DNA from: Clostridia bacterium
Lineage (GTDB): Bacteria > CBDUZB01 > JAGLHV01
Length of the DNA: 25,962 bases
NCBI GenBank assembly: GCA_030595925.1
Contig: JAUVLC010000027.1
Span: 1-25,962 of the forward strand
Reading direction: 5' to 3'
Shown: piece by piece, positions 7,541 through 15,121 of the stretch
How positions within the stretch are numbered: position 1 is the stretch's first letter
Layout: each line of letters opens with the position of its first letter
The notes under the pieces: generated by a model
Database searches by the model: none
Told to the model about the DNA's origin: nothing
What the model saw: the letters and a program-made list of their open reading frames with translations, nothing else
Program-made: the position numbers and the translations under genes

Positions 7541-7750
7541 GTGATATTAAATTGTAAGAAATGGAAACTTTTTGAAAATAATTTAAAAAAAAGAGAAAAA
7601 GTAAATATTAGTAATAATTTTAAGATTATTAATGCTTTGTATAAAGAAGCGATAGAACTTAAAATATTACCAATGAAAAATCCTTTAGAAGGGCTGGATA
7701 TCAAAATAAAAATTGCGAAGGTGGTTAATAATGTTTCAACAATTGCTTAA
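7541..7750 (+). CDS. Small partner of nucleotidyltransferase (antitoxin-like)
   Basis: This 69-aa soluble, helical, Lys/Glu-rich protein (M-I-L-N-C-K-K-W-K-L-F-E-N-N...) ends about 7 residues after IAKVVNNV. The GTG start at 7541 is chosen because an AAAGGAGG site (7526-7533) lies 7 nt before it. The frame is open further upstream (to 7499), but that part lies in repeat D. It overlaps the nucleotidyltransferase start by 20 bp. Short proteins carrying a K(K)W-x-LF...ALY-EA...NPLEG pattern beside such nucleotidyltransferases are something I recall from other genomes, and the coupling suggests a toxin-antitoxin or regulatory pair. I do not know a named family. Confidence 0.7.
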   Translation: MILNCKKWKLFENNLKKREKVNISNNFKIINALYKEAIELKILPMKNPLEGLDIKIKIAKVVNNVSTIA

Positions 7751-8282
7751 AAGAATTGCTATTGAATTAACTAAAAATAATATTCCTTATATGGTTATTG
7801 GTGGGCAGGCTGTTCTTATTTATGGTGAGCCGAGACTGACAAAAGATATAGATATTACTTTAGGAATAGGTTGTGAAAAACTTGAAAAAGTAAGGTTAAT
7901 TGTTGAGAAACTTCGCTTAAAGGTATTGGTAGATAATATAGAAGATTTTGCAAAGCAAACAATGGTTTTTCCTGCAATGGATGATAAATCAGGGATAAGA
8001 ATAGATTTTATTTTGTCATTTAGTTTTTATGAGAAACAAGCCATTGAAAGGGCTAAAAAAATTAAATTAGCCAATTATTTTATTAAATTTGCATCCTTAG
8101 AAGACTTGATAATCCACAAAATAATTGCCAATAGAGGAAGAGATATCGAAGATATAAAATCAATTTTATTAAAAAATTCCCATTATGACCGGAAGTATAT
8201 TATCAAATGGTTAAATAAGTTTGATAATTCTTTAAACGGTAATTTCCTTAAAATATTTAAGAAAATTGTAAAAGAGTTGTAG
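7731..8282 (+). CDS. AbiEii-like nucleotidyltransferase
   Basis: This 183-aa protein has the minimal polymerase-beta nucleotidyltransferase signature: VIGGQAVLIYGEPRLTKDIDITLG (G24, G25, D39, D41 by position) and a third acidic residue D92 in GIRIDFIL. All three metal-binding acids are present, so it should be active. Related AbiEii/MenT-type enzymes add nucleotides to tRNA or other targets and act as toxins or in phage abortive infection. ATG 7731 is chosen over TTG 7713 because GAAGGTGG lies 6 nt upstream of the ATG. It follows its small partner with a 20-bp overlap. The target and the toxin role are inferred from family and context. Confidence 0.85.
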   Translation: MFQQLLKRIAIELTKNNIPYMVIGGQAVLIYGEPRLTKDIDITLGIGCEKLEKVRLIVEKLRLKVLVDNIEDFAKQTMVFPAMDDKSGIRIDFILSFSFYEKQAIERAKKIKLANYFIKFASLEDLIIHKIIANRGRDIEDIKSILLKNSHYDRKYIIKWLNKFDNSLNGNFLKIFKKIVKEL

Positions 8283-8293
8283 GTAATTCCAAA

Positions 8294-8314
8294 ATTCCAA
8301 TGCGGGTTTGGAAT
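8294..8314. repeat. 21-bp palindrome, left copy
   Basis: ATTCCAA and TTGGAAT are separated by TGCGGGT. It is identical to 9275-9295, so the two form direct repeats of a palindrome on either side of the gene at 8379-9263. Confidence 0.85.
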
Positions 8315-8378
8315 GAATTGATTGAAAAGCATTGAGAAAAAGTAGTTTATTTCCTTGTAACTTCCAAGGGTGATTGAG

Positions 8379-9263
8379 ATGATAAAAAAGATTTATTTGT
8401 TATCCGACTTGAAACAGGTGCCGAATTTTCTCAAGAAGAAATTTGCAGGTTTAAGTATGGAGCACAGGGTGTGTTATTCCAATGATGATGCGAAAATCTA
8501 TACAGCCGCTGTTTCAGAAAAAATGAAATTAGAAACAATTATTGTCATAATTGATATGTTAAAGGACAAAGATAGGCTTGATAAAAAATATGTCAGGTGG
8601 GTTAAGACCGAAAGATGTTCTTTAATTCAGGAGAAAGTGAACAGATATTTTTCTAATCATCATGATTTGTGCCACGAAACAGCGGAAAAAATAACAAAAG
8701 AGAAGAAGATAAAAATAATTCAGGACTATGATTTGCTGGCTAAGCGGTTAAGAGATAGATTCTTAAATGAGTATCGTCGGAGGATGAGGAAACCGCAAAA
8801 TTGGGACAGGAAGAAAAAGGAATTGACCAGGGATAGATTTTATTACCGGATTGAAAGGATTTATGATATGCCTTATCCCTGGAAGCAATGGGACTATAGA
8901 AATTCTGTAGTCCAGACCTATTTTTTAACACAAAATGGTCAACTTACCTTTGTTTCCGGAGGGGGTGGTTCCTCCGGGCAAAGAGAGAATCATTCCCGCT
9001 ATGGATTTCTTTTCGCCCGGTGTCAGAATAAAGGAATTGATATTCCAACACATATTATGGTTTACAATAATCACAATAAATTTAAATATTTGACATCGTC
9101 GAAGTCACTGCTCCTTTCCAGTCTGGATCTGGGTTCAAATTATCATATAGATTGGAAGAAAAGAGAAAAAATCTTGAAAAATATTCTGCTACTGCGTGTT
9201 AATTTTGGCTATTTTACAAAACACAAACAAATCAAAATAGAAATAGGCAAAGATGGATATTAA
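8379..9263 (+). CDS. Uncharacterised 294-aa protein
   Basis: I do not recognise this protein. It is basic and soluble with no signal peptide or membrane segment. Visible features are a charged, probably helical middle (about residues 95-170, with RDRFLNEYRRRMRKPQNWDR), a Gly-rich patch FVSGGGGSSGQRENHSRYGF (about 190-210) and an H-rich strand region THIMVYNNHNKF. The Gly-rich patch followed by H and R residues could be a nucleotide or phosphate loop, but it fits no motif I can name. ATG 8379 has AAGGG 8 nt upstream; GTG 8370 is an alternative. The gene is bracketed by identical 21-bp palindromes, with 64 bp on the left and 11 bp on the right, as if it moves or is regulated as a cassette. Confidence 0.75.
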   Translation: MIKKIYLLSDLKQVPNFLKKKFAGLSMEHRVCYSNDDAKIYTAAVSEKMKLETIIVIIDMLKDKDRLDKKYVRWVKTERCSLIQEKVNRYFSNHHDLCHETAEKITKEKKIKIIQDYDLLAKRLRDRFLNEYRRRMRKPQNWDRKKKELTRDRFYYRIERIYDMPYPWKQWDYRNSVVQTYFLTQNGQLTFVSGGGGSSGQRENHSRYGFLFARCQNKGIDIPTHIMVYNNHNKFKYLTSSKSLLLSSLDLGSNYHIDWKKREKILKNILLLRVNFGYFTKHKQIKIEIGKDGY

Positions 9264-9274
9264 CTGATGGATTT

Positions 9275-9295
9275 ATTCCAATGCGGGTTTGGAAT
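9275..9295. repeat. 21-bp palindrome, right copy
   Basis: It is identical to 8294-8314 (ATTCCAA-TGCGGGT-TTGGAAT) and lies 11 bp after the stop of the uncharacterised gene. Confidence 0.85.
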
Positions 9296-9297
9296 AG

Positions 9298-9369
9298 GTA
9301 TATATTCCTGAAAAATACCGTAAAGTGCTTCCGTCACTAGAAGAGATTGAACGAGGATTGAAGGAATAG
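9298..9369 (+). pseudogene. C-terminal remnant of a DUF1016 (YhcG-like) nuclease
   Basis: The frame reads V-Y-I-P-E-K-Y-R-K-V-L-P-S-L-E-E-I-E-R-G-L-K-E-stop. This is the usual tail of DUF1016 proteins and parallels LPQKFRSSLPSIKEIEMEL in the decayed gene just downstream. No body of the gene precedes it, because the 21-bp palindrome lies immediately upstream. It is a fragment of a second, older copy. Confidence 0.65.
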
Positions 9370-9379
9370 GAGAATACGA

Positions 9380-9518
9380 TGGTTACTCTAAGTGTAAGTT
9401 CCCCAATCAGAAAGAACTGGGAATAGACAGTATCATTATTAATAGCAAATGGCGAGAAGCTATATCTTGATTTCTTGACAATGACTCCGATGATTTTATA
9501 GAGAATCGGTTGAAATAA
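9380..9518 (+). pseudogene. Degraded short ORF of unknown identity
   Basis: ATG 9379 or so opens MVTLSVSSPIRK and then hits a stop. One base of shift later the frame continues as LGIDSIIINSKWREAIS, has a stop, and goes on as FLDNDSDDFIENRLK. Together this looks like one protein of about 46 aa broken by a 1-nt deletion near 9414 and a nonsense change near 9470. I cannot name the family. Confidence 0.35.
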
Positions 9519-9546
9519 ATGACCACAACAGAAGGGCTTTTTAGGA
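9501..9546 (+). repeat. Direct repeat left of DUF1016 pseudogene
   Basis: This 46-nt segment (GAGAATCGGTTGAAATAAAT...GAAGGGCTTTTTAGGA) matches 10453-10498 at most positions. The pair flanks the decayed DUF1016 gene and marks a duplication. Confidence 0.7.
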
Positions 9547-9561
9547 TAAAATGGAGGTGGT

Positions 9562-10447
9562 ATGAAACTTGAGTTAAGACAGGATCATAATTATATAAAA
9601 TGGCTGACATCTATCAAGACCAGGGTTCAGCAGGCACAGCTTAAGGCTGCGGTAAAAGTAAATACCGAACTTTTAATGCTTTATTGGGAGCTTGGCAAAG
9701 GTATAGTCGAAAAACAAGTTCACTCCCATTGGGGAGATGGACTTATTGGGCAATTAAGTAGGGATTTAATGACAGAATTTCCGAAAATAAAAGGATTTTC
9801 CAGAACCAATCTTATGTATATTAAAAAATGGTATTTATTTTATGAGCACAATTACCATAATGCAAAAGTCCAACAGCCTGTTGCACAAATCACCCAAATA
9901 CCTTGGGGTCATAATATTGCCATTATTACCAAGTGTAAAAATATCAAAGAAGCTCTCTATTATGTCCAAAATACTATTATGCATAACTGGAGCCGCAGCG
10001 TGCTTATTCATCAAATTGAAAGCGGTTTGTATAAACGGGAAGGAAAAGCTGTTAATAATTTTGCCTTAACATTACCAAAGCCTCAATCTGATCTTGCTAT
10101 GCAAACTCTTAAAGACCCATATATTTTTGATTTTTTGAGTATGACAAAGGATTATAATGAGCGGGATTTGGAAAACGCTTTGATCGGGCATATTACAAAA
10201 TTTTTATTTAAAAAGCGTTGACTCTCAATTGCGATCAAAGGAAGATGCATCAACCATTGGCATTTTGATCTGCAAGAAAAAGGATAAATTGATTGCTGAA
10301 TATGCCCTGAGTGATATCAAAAAGCCCATTGGTGTTTCGGAATACCGGTTAACACAGTCTCTACCTCAAAAATTTAGATCCAGCCTTCCTTCAATTAAAG
10401 AGATTGAGATGGAGTTAAGCGGGGATATGGGGATAAAGAAGAAATGA
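9562..10447 (+). pseudogene. DUF1016/YhcG-like PD-(D/E)XK nuclease, core deleted
   Basis: The 5' part (9562-10221) encodes the DUF1016 N-terminal DNA-binding region: VNTELLMLYWELGKGIVEKQ, WGDGLIGQLSRDLMTEFP, GFSRTNLMYIKKWYLFY, and SMTKDYNERDLENALIGHITKFLF. It then stops. In another frame the 3' part (10235-10447) resumes with QLRSKEDASTIGILICKKKDKLIAEYALSDIKKPIGVSEYRL and the typical tail. The segment normally between them, which carries the PD-(D/E)XK active site (FVGRQ...DFYIDLLFYH...VIELK), is gone. It was therefore lost by an internal deletion that also shifted the frame. The 5' ORF has a good site GGAGGTGG before ATG 9562 and could still make a 219-aa DNA-binding fragment. Intact family members act with restriction systems or in recombination-related defence. 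Confidence 0.85.
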
Positions 10448-10452
10448 ATAAA

Positions 10453-10498
10453 GAAAATCGATTAAAACAAAAGACCAAAACTGAAGGGCTTTTTAGGA
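10453..10498 (+). repeat. Direct repeat right of DUF1016 pseudogene
   Basis: This is the partner of 9501-9546, sharing the ENRLK-coding stretch and GAAGGGCTTTTTAGGA. It lies just after the pseudogene stop. Confidence 0.7.
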
Positions 10499-11132
10499 GG
10501 TAGTGTCAAAAATAAAATGGTAAAAACTCAGAAAAGAGTTATAAATAAAAGAGAATTTTTTCATAATGTAGGGAAGAATAATGATAATTGTGGGAATTTG
10601 GTAGCCGCAGGCTTTAGAGCCTGTGCCAAAACCCCCTTTTTTGCAACAATTGTAGTTGCCTCATTTATGAGGCTCATCGAAAAAATCATTCAGCAGCCCA
10701 ATACTTCGATTACACTCAGCACAAGTTCATCGGGCAACTACATTGATTATGACACAGGCTCTTTAGCCTGCGTAATTTTCCCATCTAAAGGTTATGATTA
10801 CTAATTAGAAAATTGAATTGAGATACACTTTGTTTGCGGAAATGACAACAATATGACTTGGGCAACAGGCTCAATTTATTTTGGCTAAGCACACTCATTT
10901 TTCCCTTGTTTTTTCGGAAACAATATATTAAAATGAATTTAAATATTATTGTAATTATTTTCAATAAAAATAAACAAAATAAATAAAGAACGTTAATTGA
11001 TGTTCCGGTAGTTTTGAGTATTTCATTTAAGCTTTTAATACGTTTAATACAGCACACTCTTAAGGCCGTTCCACAAGAAATTCTATGCGGATGAATAGGG
11101 AGAAACTTGTTAAAGAGAAAGGAACCAAAAAT
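10499..11132. other. Gene-free spacer holding long repeat copy E
   Basis: Most of the gap is repeat copy E (10605-10990). The open frame from 10517 runs into the repeat, which supplies over two thirds of it, so it is not a credible gene. The last 140 bases before the Cys-rich gene show nothing I can assign. Confidence 0.5.
10605..10990 (+). repeat. Long repeat, copy E (386 bp, pair of 6060-6446)
   Basis: It matches copy C along its length, with scattered substitutions and one or two small indels. The inverted arms are 10606-10627 and 10753-10772 (cgcagg/gcctgcg type). The inner core runs from GTAGTT (10652) to AACTAC (10741). It ends at the same AATAAAGAA point as copy C. The outer inverted arms that surround copy C on its left are absent here, while their right-hand partners are present (GCGGAAATGACAACAA, GCAACAGGCTCAA). 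Confidence 0.85.
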
Positions 11133-11585
11133 ATGAATAAAAAACCGAAAAAGCGTAAAAAATCACTGCCTCAAAAAGATAAACCTCGCTGCGGCTTATG
11201 TGGAAAAACAAAAAATCTTGTTAAAACGGAATGCTGTGATAATTGGATATGTGACGATGAACAGAAATATGTATTGTTTTCCTATGCACGAAATAGTTGT
11301 TATAGAAACCACCGCCGTTTTACCCTATGTGGTTATCACCATACCGAAGGACATCCAGGGAAATGGCAAGACTGTCAAATATGTAAAGAATCTTTTCAAA
11401 CAGAAATGTATGTTTGGTCTGGAACAAATGAATATAATTTTGAAAAATTAGAAAGTCCTCCAAAATATGAACCAACAAAATGCTCAAAATGTGGTAATAT
11501 AATCGTATTAAGCGAAGGTGGCTATTCGTCACTGGGCAAAGATTATTTTTGCGAAATTTGTACTGAAATTGAGTTGGATGACTAA
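11133..11585 (+). CDS. Uncharacterised Cys-rich zinc-binding protein
   Basis: This 150-aa protein starts with a very basic tail (NKKPKKRKKSLPQKDK). It then has three or more CxxC-type knuckles: CGLCGKTKN, CCDNWIC, LCGYHHTEGHPGKWQDCQIC, CSKCGNII and CEIC. The number and spacing of Cys/His pairs imply several structural zinc sites and possible nucleic-acid binding. The words CDNWICDDEQKYVLFSYARNSC look like a conserved block, but I cannot name the family. ATG 11133 is preferred because GAAAGGA lies 9 nt before it; ATG 11085 is in frame but has no site. It stands alone between a long repeat and the remnant region upstream of the cas operon. Confidence 0.7.
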   Translation: MNKKPKKRKKSLPQKDKPRCGLCGKTKNLVKTECCDNWICDDEQKYVLFSYARNSCYRNHRRFTLCGYHHTEGHPGKWQDCQICKESFQTEMYVWSGTNEYNFEKLESPPKYEPTKCSKCGNIIVLSEGGYSSLGKDYFCEICTEIELDD

Positions 11586-12024
11586 AAACAACGTTTTCTA
11601 TGTGTAAGGTGAGAAAATTGAAGAGTAGACTGAAAATTCAGATTGAGGCATTGAGTTTGATGGTTAATGATGCTAAAACATTTACAATTGTTTCTTATAT
11701 GGAAAAAGCGGGATAACTGACAAGACCGCAAGAACTGATTTGAAGGAGTTAGCTGTTCAAAAGATGGTGATAAAAGTAGGACAAACGAAAGGGTCATTTT
11801 TCCAAGCAAAAGGGCAATTACTGATTAATTAAATCCTGCACAGTGGAAGAATTAGCAGATTTTTTTAATGCATGGAAAAAGGAAATAAATAAAATTCCAT
11901 ACAAAAAATTTGGTGTGGGGTAAATGATTATTAGAGAGTGAGTAATAAATATTTATGTATTTTTCGGATTGGAATTTTGTTGTTTTGATACTAACACTAT
12001 AAGGCTGAGGTGGAGGAGAAAAAG
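11586..12024. other. Spacer upstream of the cas operon
   Basis: Besides the winged-helix remnant, a short frame at about 11838-11923 reads VEELADFFNAWKKEINKIPYKKFGVG and may be another fragment. TACTAACACTATAAGG just upstream of cas8b contains a -10-like TATAAG, but I find no matching -35, so I do not call a promoter. Confidence 0.4.
11618..11832 (+). pseudogene. Frameshifted winged-helix domain remnant
   Basis: Frame one (11618-11717) reads KSRLKIQIEALSLMVNDAKTFTIVSYMEKAG and stops. Restoring one A at about 11714 continues the frame as ITDKTARTDLKELAVQKMVIKVGQ then TKGSFFQAKGQLLIN. The TARTDLKELxxxxMVIKVGxxKGxxFxA pattern is the winged helix found at the end of Fic-type and ATP-binding regulator proteins. 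It is a 3' fragment with a single-base deletion and no start. Confidence 0.55.
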
Positions 12025-14010
12025 ATGTTAGATGCGATTAGAAATCTTGGTATTTTGAAAATGATTCAGGAATTCCCTGATGTATTCAATCATAAAGCAT
12101 TGGAATTGTCAGATAAGTTTCTTGAGCAAAGGAAAAAAGCAATCCAAAAAGGAATTTATGGTAAACTTCAGTTTGAGCCGATTAATGACGAAGAGATAGG
12201 ACTTTTTTCTATAAATGGGGATAAAATAAGTTTTAAAACTATTAAAAAAGATGACAATACATCAAAATATATTTTCCGAAAAACTCCTGGCTCACAGGCT
12301 GCATATATCTCACCGACATGGAAGGCAGCAAAAAGTGATAAAAAATTACAAAGCACTATTAATCATTTTGAAAAACAATCGAAAGATAAAAATATATCAG
12401 AAGAAACCAGAAAAATATTTTGTAAAGTAATTCAAGTTTTTAAAAGTAATTCCATTTGTGTAGAAAATAAGGGGAAGATAGAAGAAAAAAGTTTTTGGGA
12501 AATTTATCACTCAAAGAAAAGGACAAAAGAAAATACAAGAGGTTGTAATGTTTTTACTATTGTGATTGATGGCAAATATCCAGGAGAGATAAAAGAATTT
12601 GTAAATGATGCTTTGTCTAAAATAGCTGAAAGCTTTTATACAAGCTCTGGAATTACTCCAACAACAGGTGAGTGTAGTGTTTGTCATAATAAGGATAAAT
12701 TATTTCCTAATGTTTTAAGTGGTGTTGGTATTAACATTGCCAATATTGATAAAGCAGGATTTTTCCCTGGGATTACAAAGGAAACTTCTACAAAAGCATT
12801 TCCAATATGTTCTTCTTGTGCGGAAGTTTTATTTATAGCCAAATCACATGTTTTACCAGATTTTGTTCAGTCAATCTCCGGACATCAGGCATTAATTATT
12901 CCACATTTGGTTCACAGTGAAAATAAATCAGAAGGTTTGGATATCCAATATGCATTAAAGCTTCTTATTCGCGATGTTGCTTCAGCGGAAAGTACAGAGG
13001 TAGGAATTATTGAAGACCTTGCTGACAATAAAGGAATAGGTACTGTTTCTTTCCTGTTTGGAGAAGTTGGGGGACAATCTGTTCAAAACATTAGAAAGTT
13101 TTTGCCGGATATTTTACCCTCAAGACTTTCTGAAATTGCAAAAGCAATTCATACAATTAATAATATTCACAATCAATATTCTAAAGATCATCCGTGGCGA
13201 TTAAAAAAAAATCCTTTGGATGGAAAATTACAAATTATTCGGAACGTTTTGGGAATGGCTAAATATGTTAAACCTCTGCAAGGTAAAAGAAAGCCATTTA
13301 AGGCTTCTTCTGTAGATAGTCTTGATTTATTAGAGGCAATTTTTATGAAAAAGGAGTTTCCTCTGAAAGCCCTTATCCCTGAATTTTCGGTAAAACTTTC
13401 TTATGATTTCTTAGGAGCATTTTCAAACGAAAAGCTGGAACCGGTTTTCGTAATAAGGAATAATATTGCAAATATGATTTATCTTTTAAAATTTTTAAAC
13501 AAATTGGAGGTTATAAAAATGGCAGAAAATGTTAATCTAATGGGTAAATATTTTGAAGGGTGTGACGGGCTTAAACTTCTTAATGAATTTTTAAGCAAAG
13601 AGGCGACCGGGCTGGATAATGCAGAGAAACAATACTCATTTCTGGTTGGGTTGCTTTTTGGCAAACTTATTGCCTTTCAACAAGCAAAAAAGGTTTCTAA
13701 TAATGCATTACGATGGTTAAAAGGTTTAGAAATTGACCACTATGATTTAATGGAGATATTTATTAAGACTCGCAGCAAACTTGATGATTACAGTTTTCAA
13801 CGACCAGCATGGTCTGAAGAAATGAAAGGGGTTGCGGAAGCAATCGGTGCACTTGGTTCGCAAATTGGTTCAAATTGGGAAATAAGCCGAAAGGAAGTGC
13901 CCTATTATTTCTGTCTTGGGCAAAGTCTTTCAGGTTATTATTTACCCAGCAAAAATATTGAAAATAAATCAAACGATAAAGGAGGAAAAGAAGATGACAC
14001 AACAAAATGA
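12025..14010 (+). CDS. cas8b: Type I-B Cascade large subunit Cas8b (Csh1 family)
   Basis: Cas8b is the large subunit of the type I-B Cascade complex and is expected to recognise the PAM and recruit Cas3. The 661-aa product has the zinc ribbon typical of Csh1/Cas8b, with C217xxC220 (GECSVCHNK) and C262xxC265 (FPICSSC) around GINIANIDKAGFFPG. The length fits the family (about 550-700 aa). ATG 12025 is chosen because GGAGG (12012-12016) lies 8 nt upstream; GTG 12010 overlaps that site. It is the first gene of the interference operon and overlaps cas7 by 17 bp. The sequence family is variable, so the call rests on the zinc ribbon plus position before csh2-type cas7. Confidence 0.88.
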   Translation: MLDAIRNLGILKMIQEFPDVFNHKALELSDKFLEQRKKAIQKGIYGKLQFEPINDEEIGLFSINGDKISFKTIKKDDNTSKYIFRKTPGSQAAYISPTWKAAKSDKKLQSTINHFEKQSKDKNISEETRKIFCKVIQVFKSNSICVENKGKIEEKSFWEIYHSKKRTKENTRGCNVFTIVIDGKYPGEIKEFVNDALSKIAESFYTSSGITPTTGECSVCHNKDKLFPNVLSGVGINIANIDKAGFFPGITKETSTKAFPICSSCAEVLFIAKSHVLPDFVQSISGHQALIIPHLVHSENKSEGLDIQYALKLLIRDVASAESTEVGIIEDLADNKGIGTVSFLFGEVGGQSVQNIRKFLPDILPSRLSEIAKAIHTINNIHNQYSKDHPWRLKKNPLDGKLQIIRNVLGMAKYVKPLQGKRKPFKASSVDSLDLLEAIFMKKEFPLKALIPEFSVKLSYDFLGAFSNEKLEPVFVIRNNIANMIYLLKFLNKLEVIKMAENVNLMGKYFEGCDGLKLLNEFLSKEATGLDNAEKQYSFLVGLLFGKLIAFQQAKKVSNNALRWLKGLEIDHYDLMEIFIKTRSKLDDYSFQRPAWSEEMKGVAEAIGALGSQIGSNWEISRKEVPYYFCLGQSLSGYYLPSKNIENKSNDKGGKEDDTTK

Positions 14011-15118
14011 CCCAAAACCAAATAATGGGGATGCCCCGGATGTGATTAAGAACAGAAATGAGTTTTTGTTTATTTACGATATAAAAAATGGAAATCCTAA
14101 TGGCGACCCCGATGAAAACCGTCCCCGGATAGATAATGTCTCAAAAAAATGTTATGTAACTGATGTACGACTCAAAAGATTTATAAGAGACTATTTGATT
14201 CAGACTGATGGGGAAGATACTATTTTAGTAACAGAAGTAAATAAAAAAACAGTTAATCTCACTGAAAGGGTAAAGATGAGGTTGATTGCTGATGAACTTG
14301 TTGAGGAGAAACAAAAAGAAATTAAAGGTAAGGACTTGCTTGATAAGTTGCTTCAATATTTCATAGACTTAAAAATGTTTGGTAGTCCGCTTGCGTTTAA
14401 AGATGCACCTGATAGTTGGGGAGAAACCGGAACATTGACTGGTCCTATTCAAATAAATTTTGGTGAAACCTTACATCAAGTGAAAGGGATTACCTTTCAT
14501 GGAACAGCTACTTTTGGGTCAAGTAAGGAAAAAGAACAAGGAACATTTACAACATATTATGCTATACCCTATGGTTTAATTGCTTTTCATGGGGTGGCCA
14601 ATGAAAATGCCGCAAAAACTACTAAACTTAGCCAGGCAGATATGGATAAATTCAAAACAGCTTTATGGAAAGGGGTTAGAGAATCAACATCAGCTAATAC
14701 ACGTACTAAAAAAGAGCAACAGCCAAGACTGTTAGTAAACATCATCTATAAAGAGAAAATTGAAATTACAGATACAAATAATAAGAAAGTGGAAGTTCTG
14801 ACGGAATATCACATTGGATCGTTAGAAGAAAAAATTGAATTAAAACCAAAGGTTGGCGAACAAATAAATATAAAAACAATTAACGATTACACCCTTAATC
14901 CAACAAAATTATTCAATGCTATTAAAAAAGTAAAAGATAAGATAGAACAAATTGAGTATTGTTTTTCACCGGAATTTAATGACATATTTGTAGATATAGA
15001 TGGTAAGAAAATAAATTTTGTTGATAAACTTAAAGAAATCGCAAAGGAAGATAATAACGGTGGTAAATATTTTAAAGTTACAGATCTCAATATAGACAGG
15101 TTAATCACAGGAGTATAA
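13994..15118 (+). CDS. cas7: Type I-B Cascade backbone subunit Cas7 (Csh2 family)
   Basis: Cas7 polymerises along the crRNA to form the Cascade backbone and holds the guide. The 374-aa product has the Csh2 opening LFIYDIKNGNPNGDPDENRPRID and KKCYVTDVRLKRFIRDYL, followed by a GTLTGPIQINFGETLHQV-type block and an RRM-like pattern. ATG 13994 is preceded by GGAGG at 13981-13985 with 8 nt spacing. The frame is open upstream to 13916, but that part lies inside cas8b. Overlap with cas8b and only 3 bp to cas5 show one operon. Confidence 0.95.
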   Translation: MTQQNDPKPNNGDAPDVIKNRNEFLFIYDIKNGNPNGDPDENRPRIDNVSKKCYVTDVRLKRFIRDYLIQTDGEDTILVTEVNKKTVNLTERVKMRLIADELVEEKQKEIKGKDLLDKLLQYFIDLKMFGSPLAFKDAPDSWGETGTLTGPIQINFGETLHQVKGITFHGTATFGSSKEKEQGTFTTYYAIPYGLIAFHGVANENAAKTTKLSQADMDKFKTALWKGVRESTSANTRTKKEQQPRLLVNIIYKEKIEITDTNNKKVEVLTEYHIGSLEEKIELKPKVGEQINIKTINDYTLNPTKLFNAIKKVKDKIEQIEYCFSPEFNDIFVDIDGKKINFVDKLKEIAKEDNNGGKYFKVTDLNIDRLITGV

Positions 15119-15121
15119 ACC

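Noticed and set aside
10517-10804. Open frame of 95 codons
   Set aside because: More than two thirds is translation of the palindromic repeat copy E, and only the first 29 residues are outside it. No ribosome site or family.
11582-11809. Minus-strand open frame of 75 codons
   Set aside because: It is opposite a recognisable winged-helix remnant and lacks a ribosome site or family pattern.
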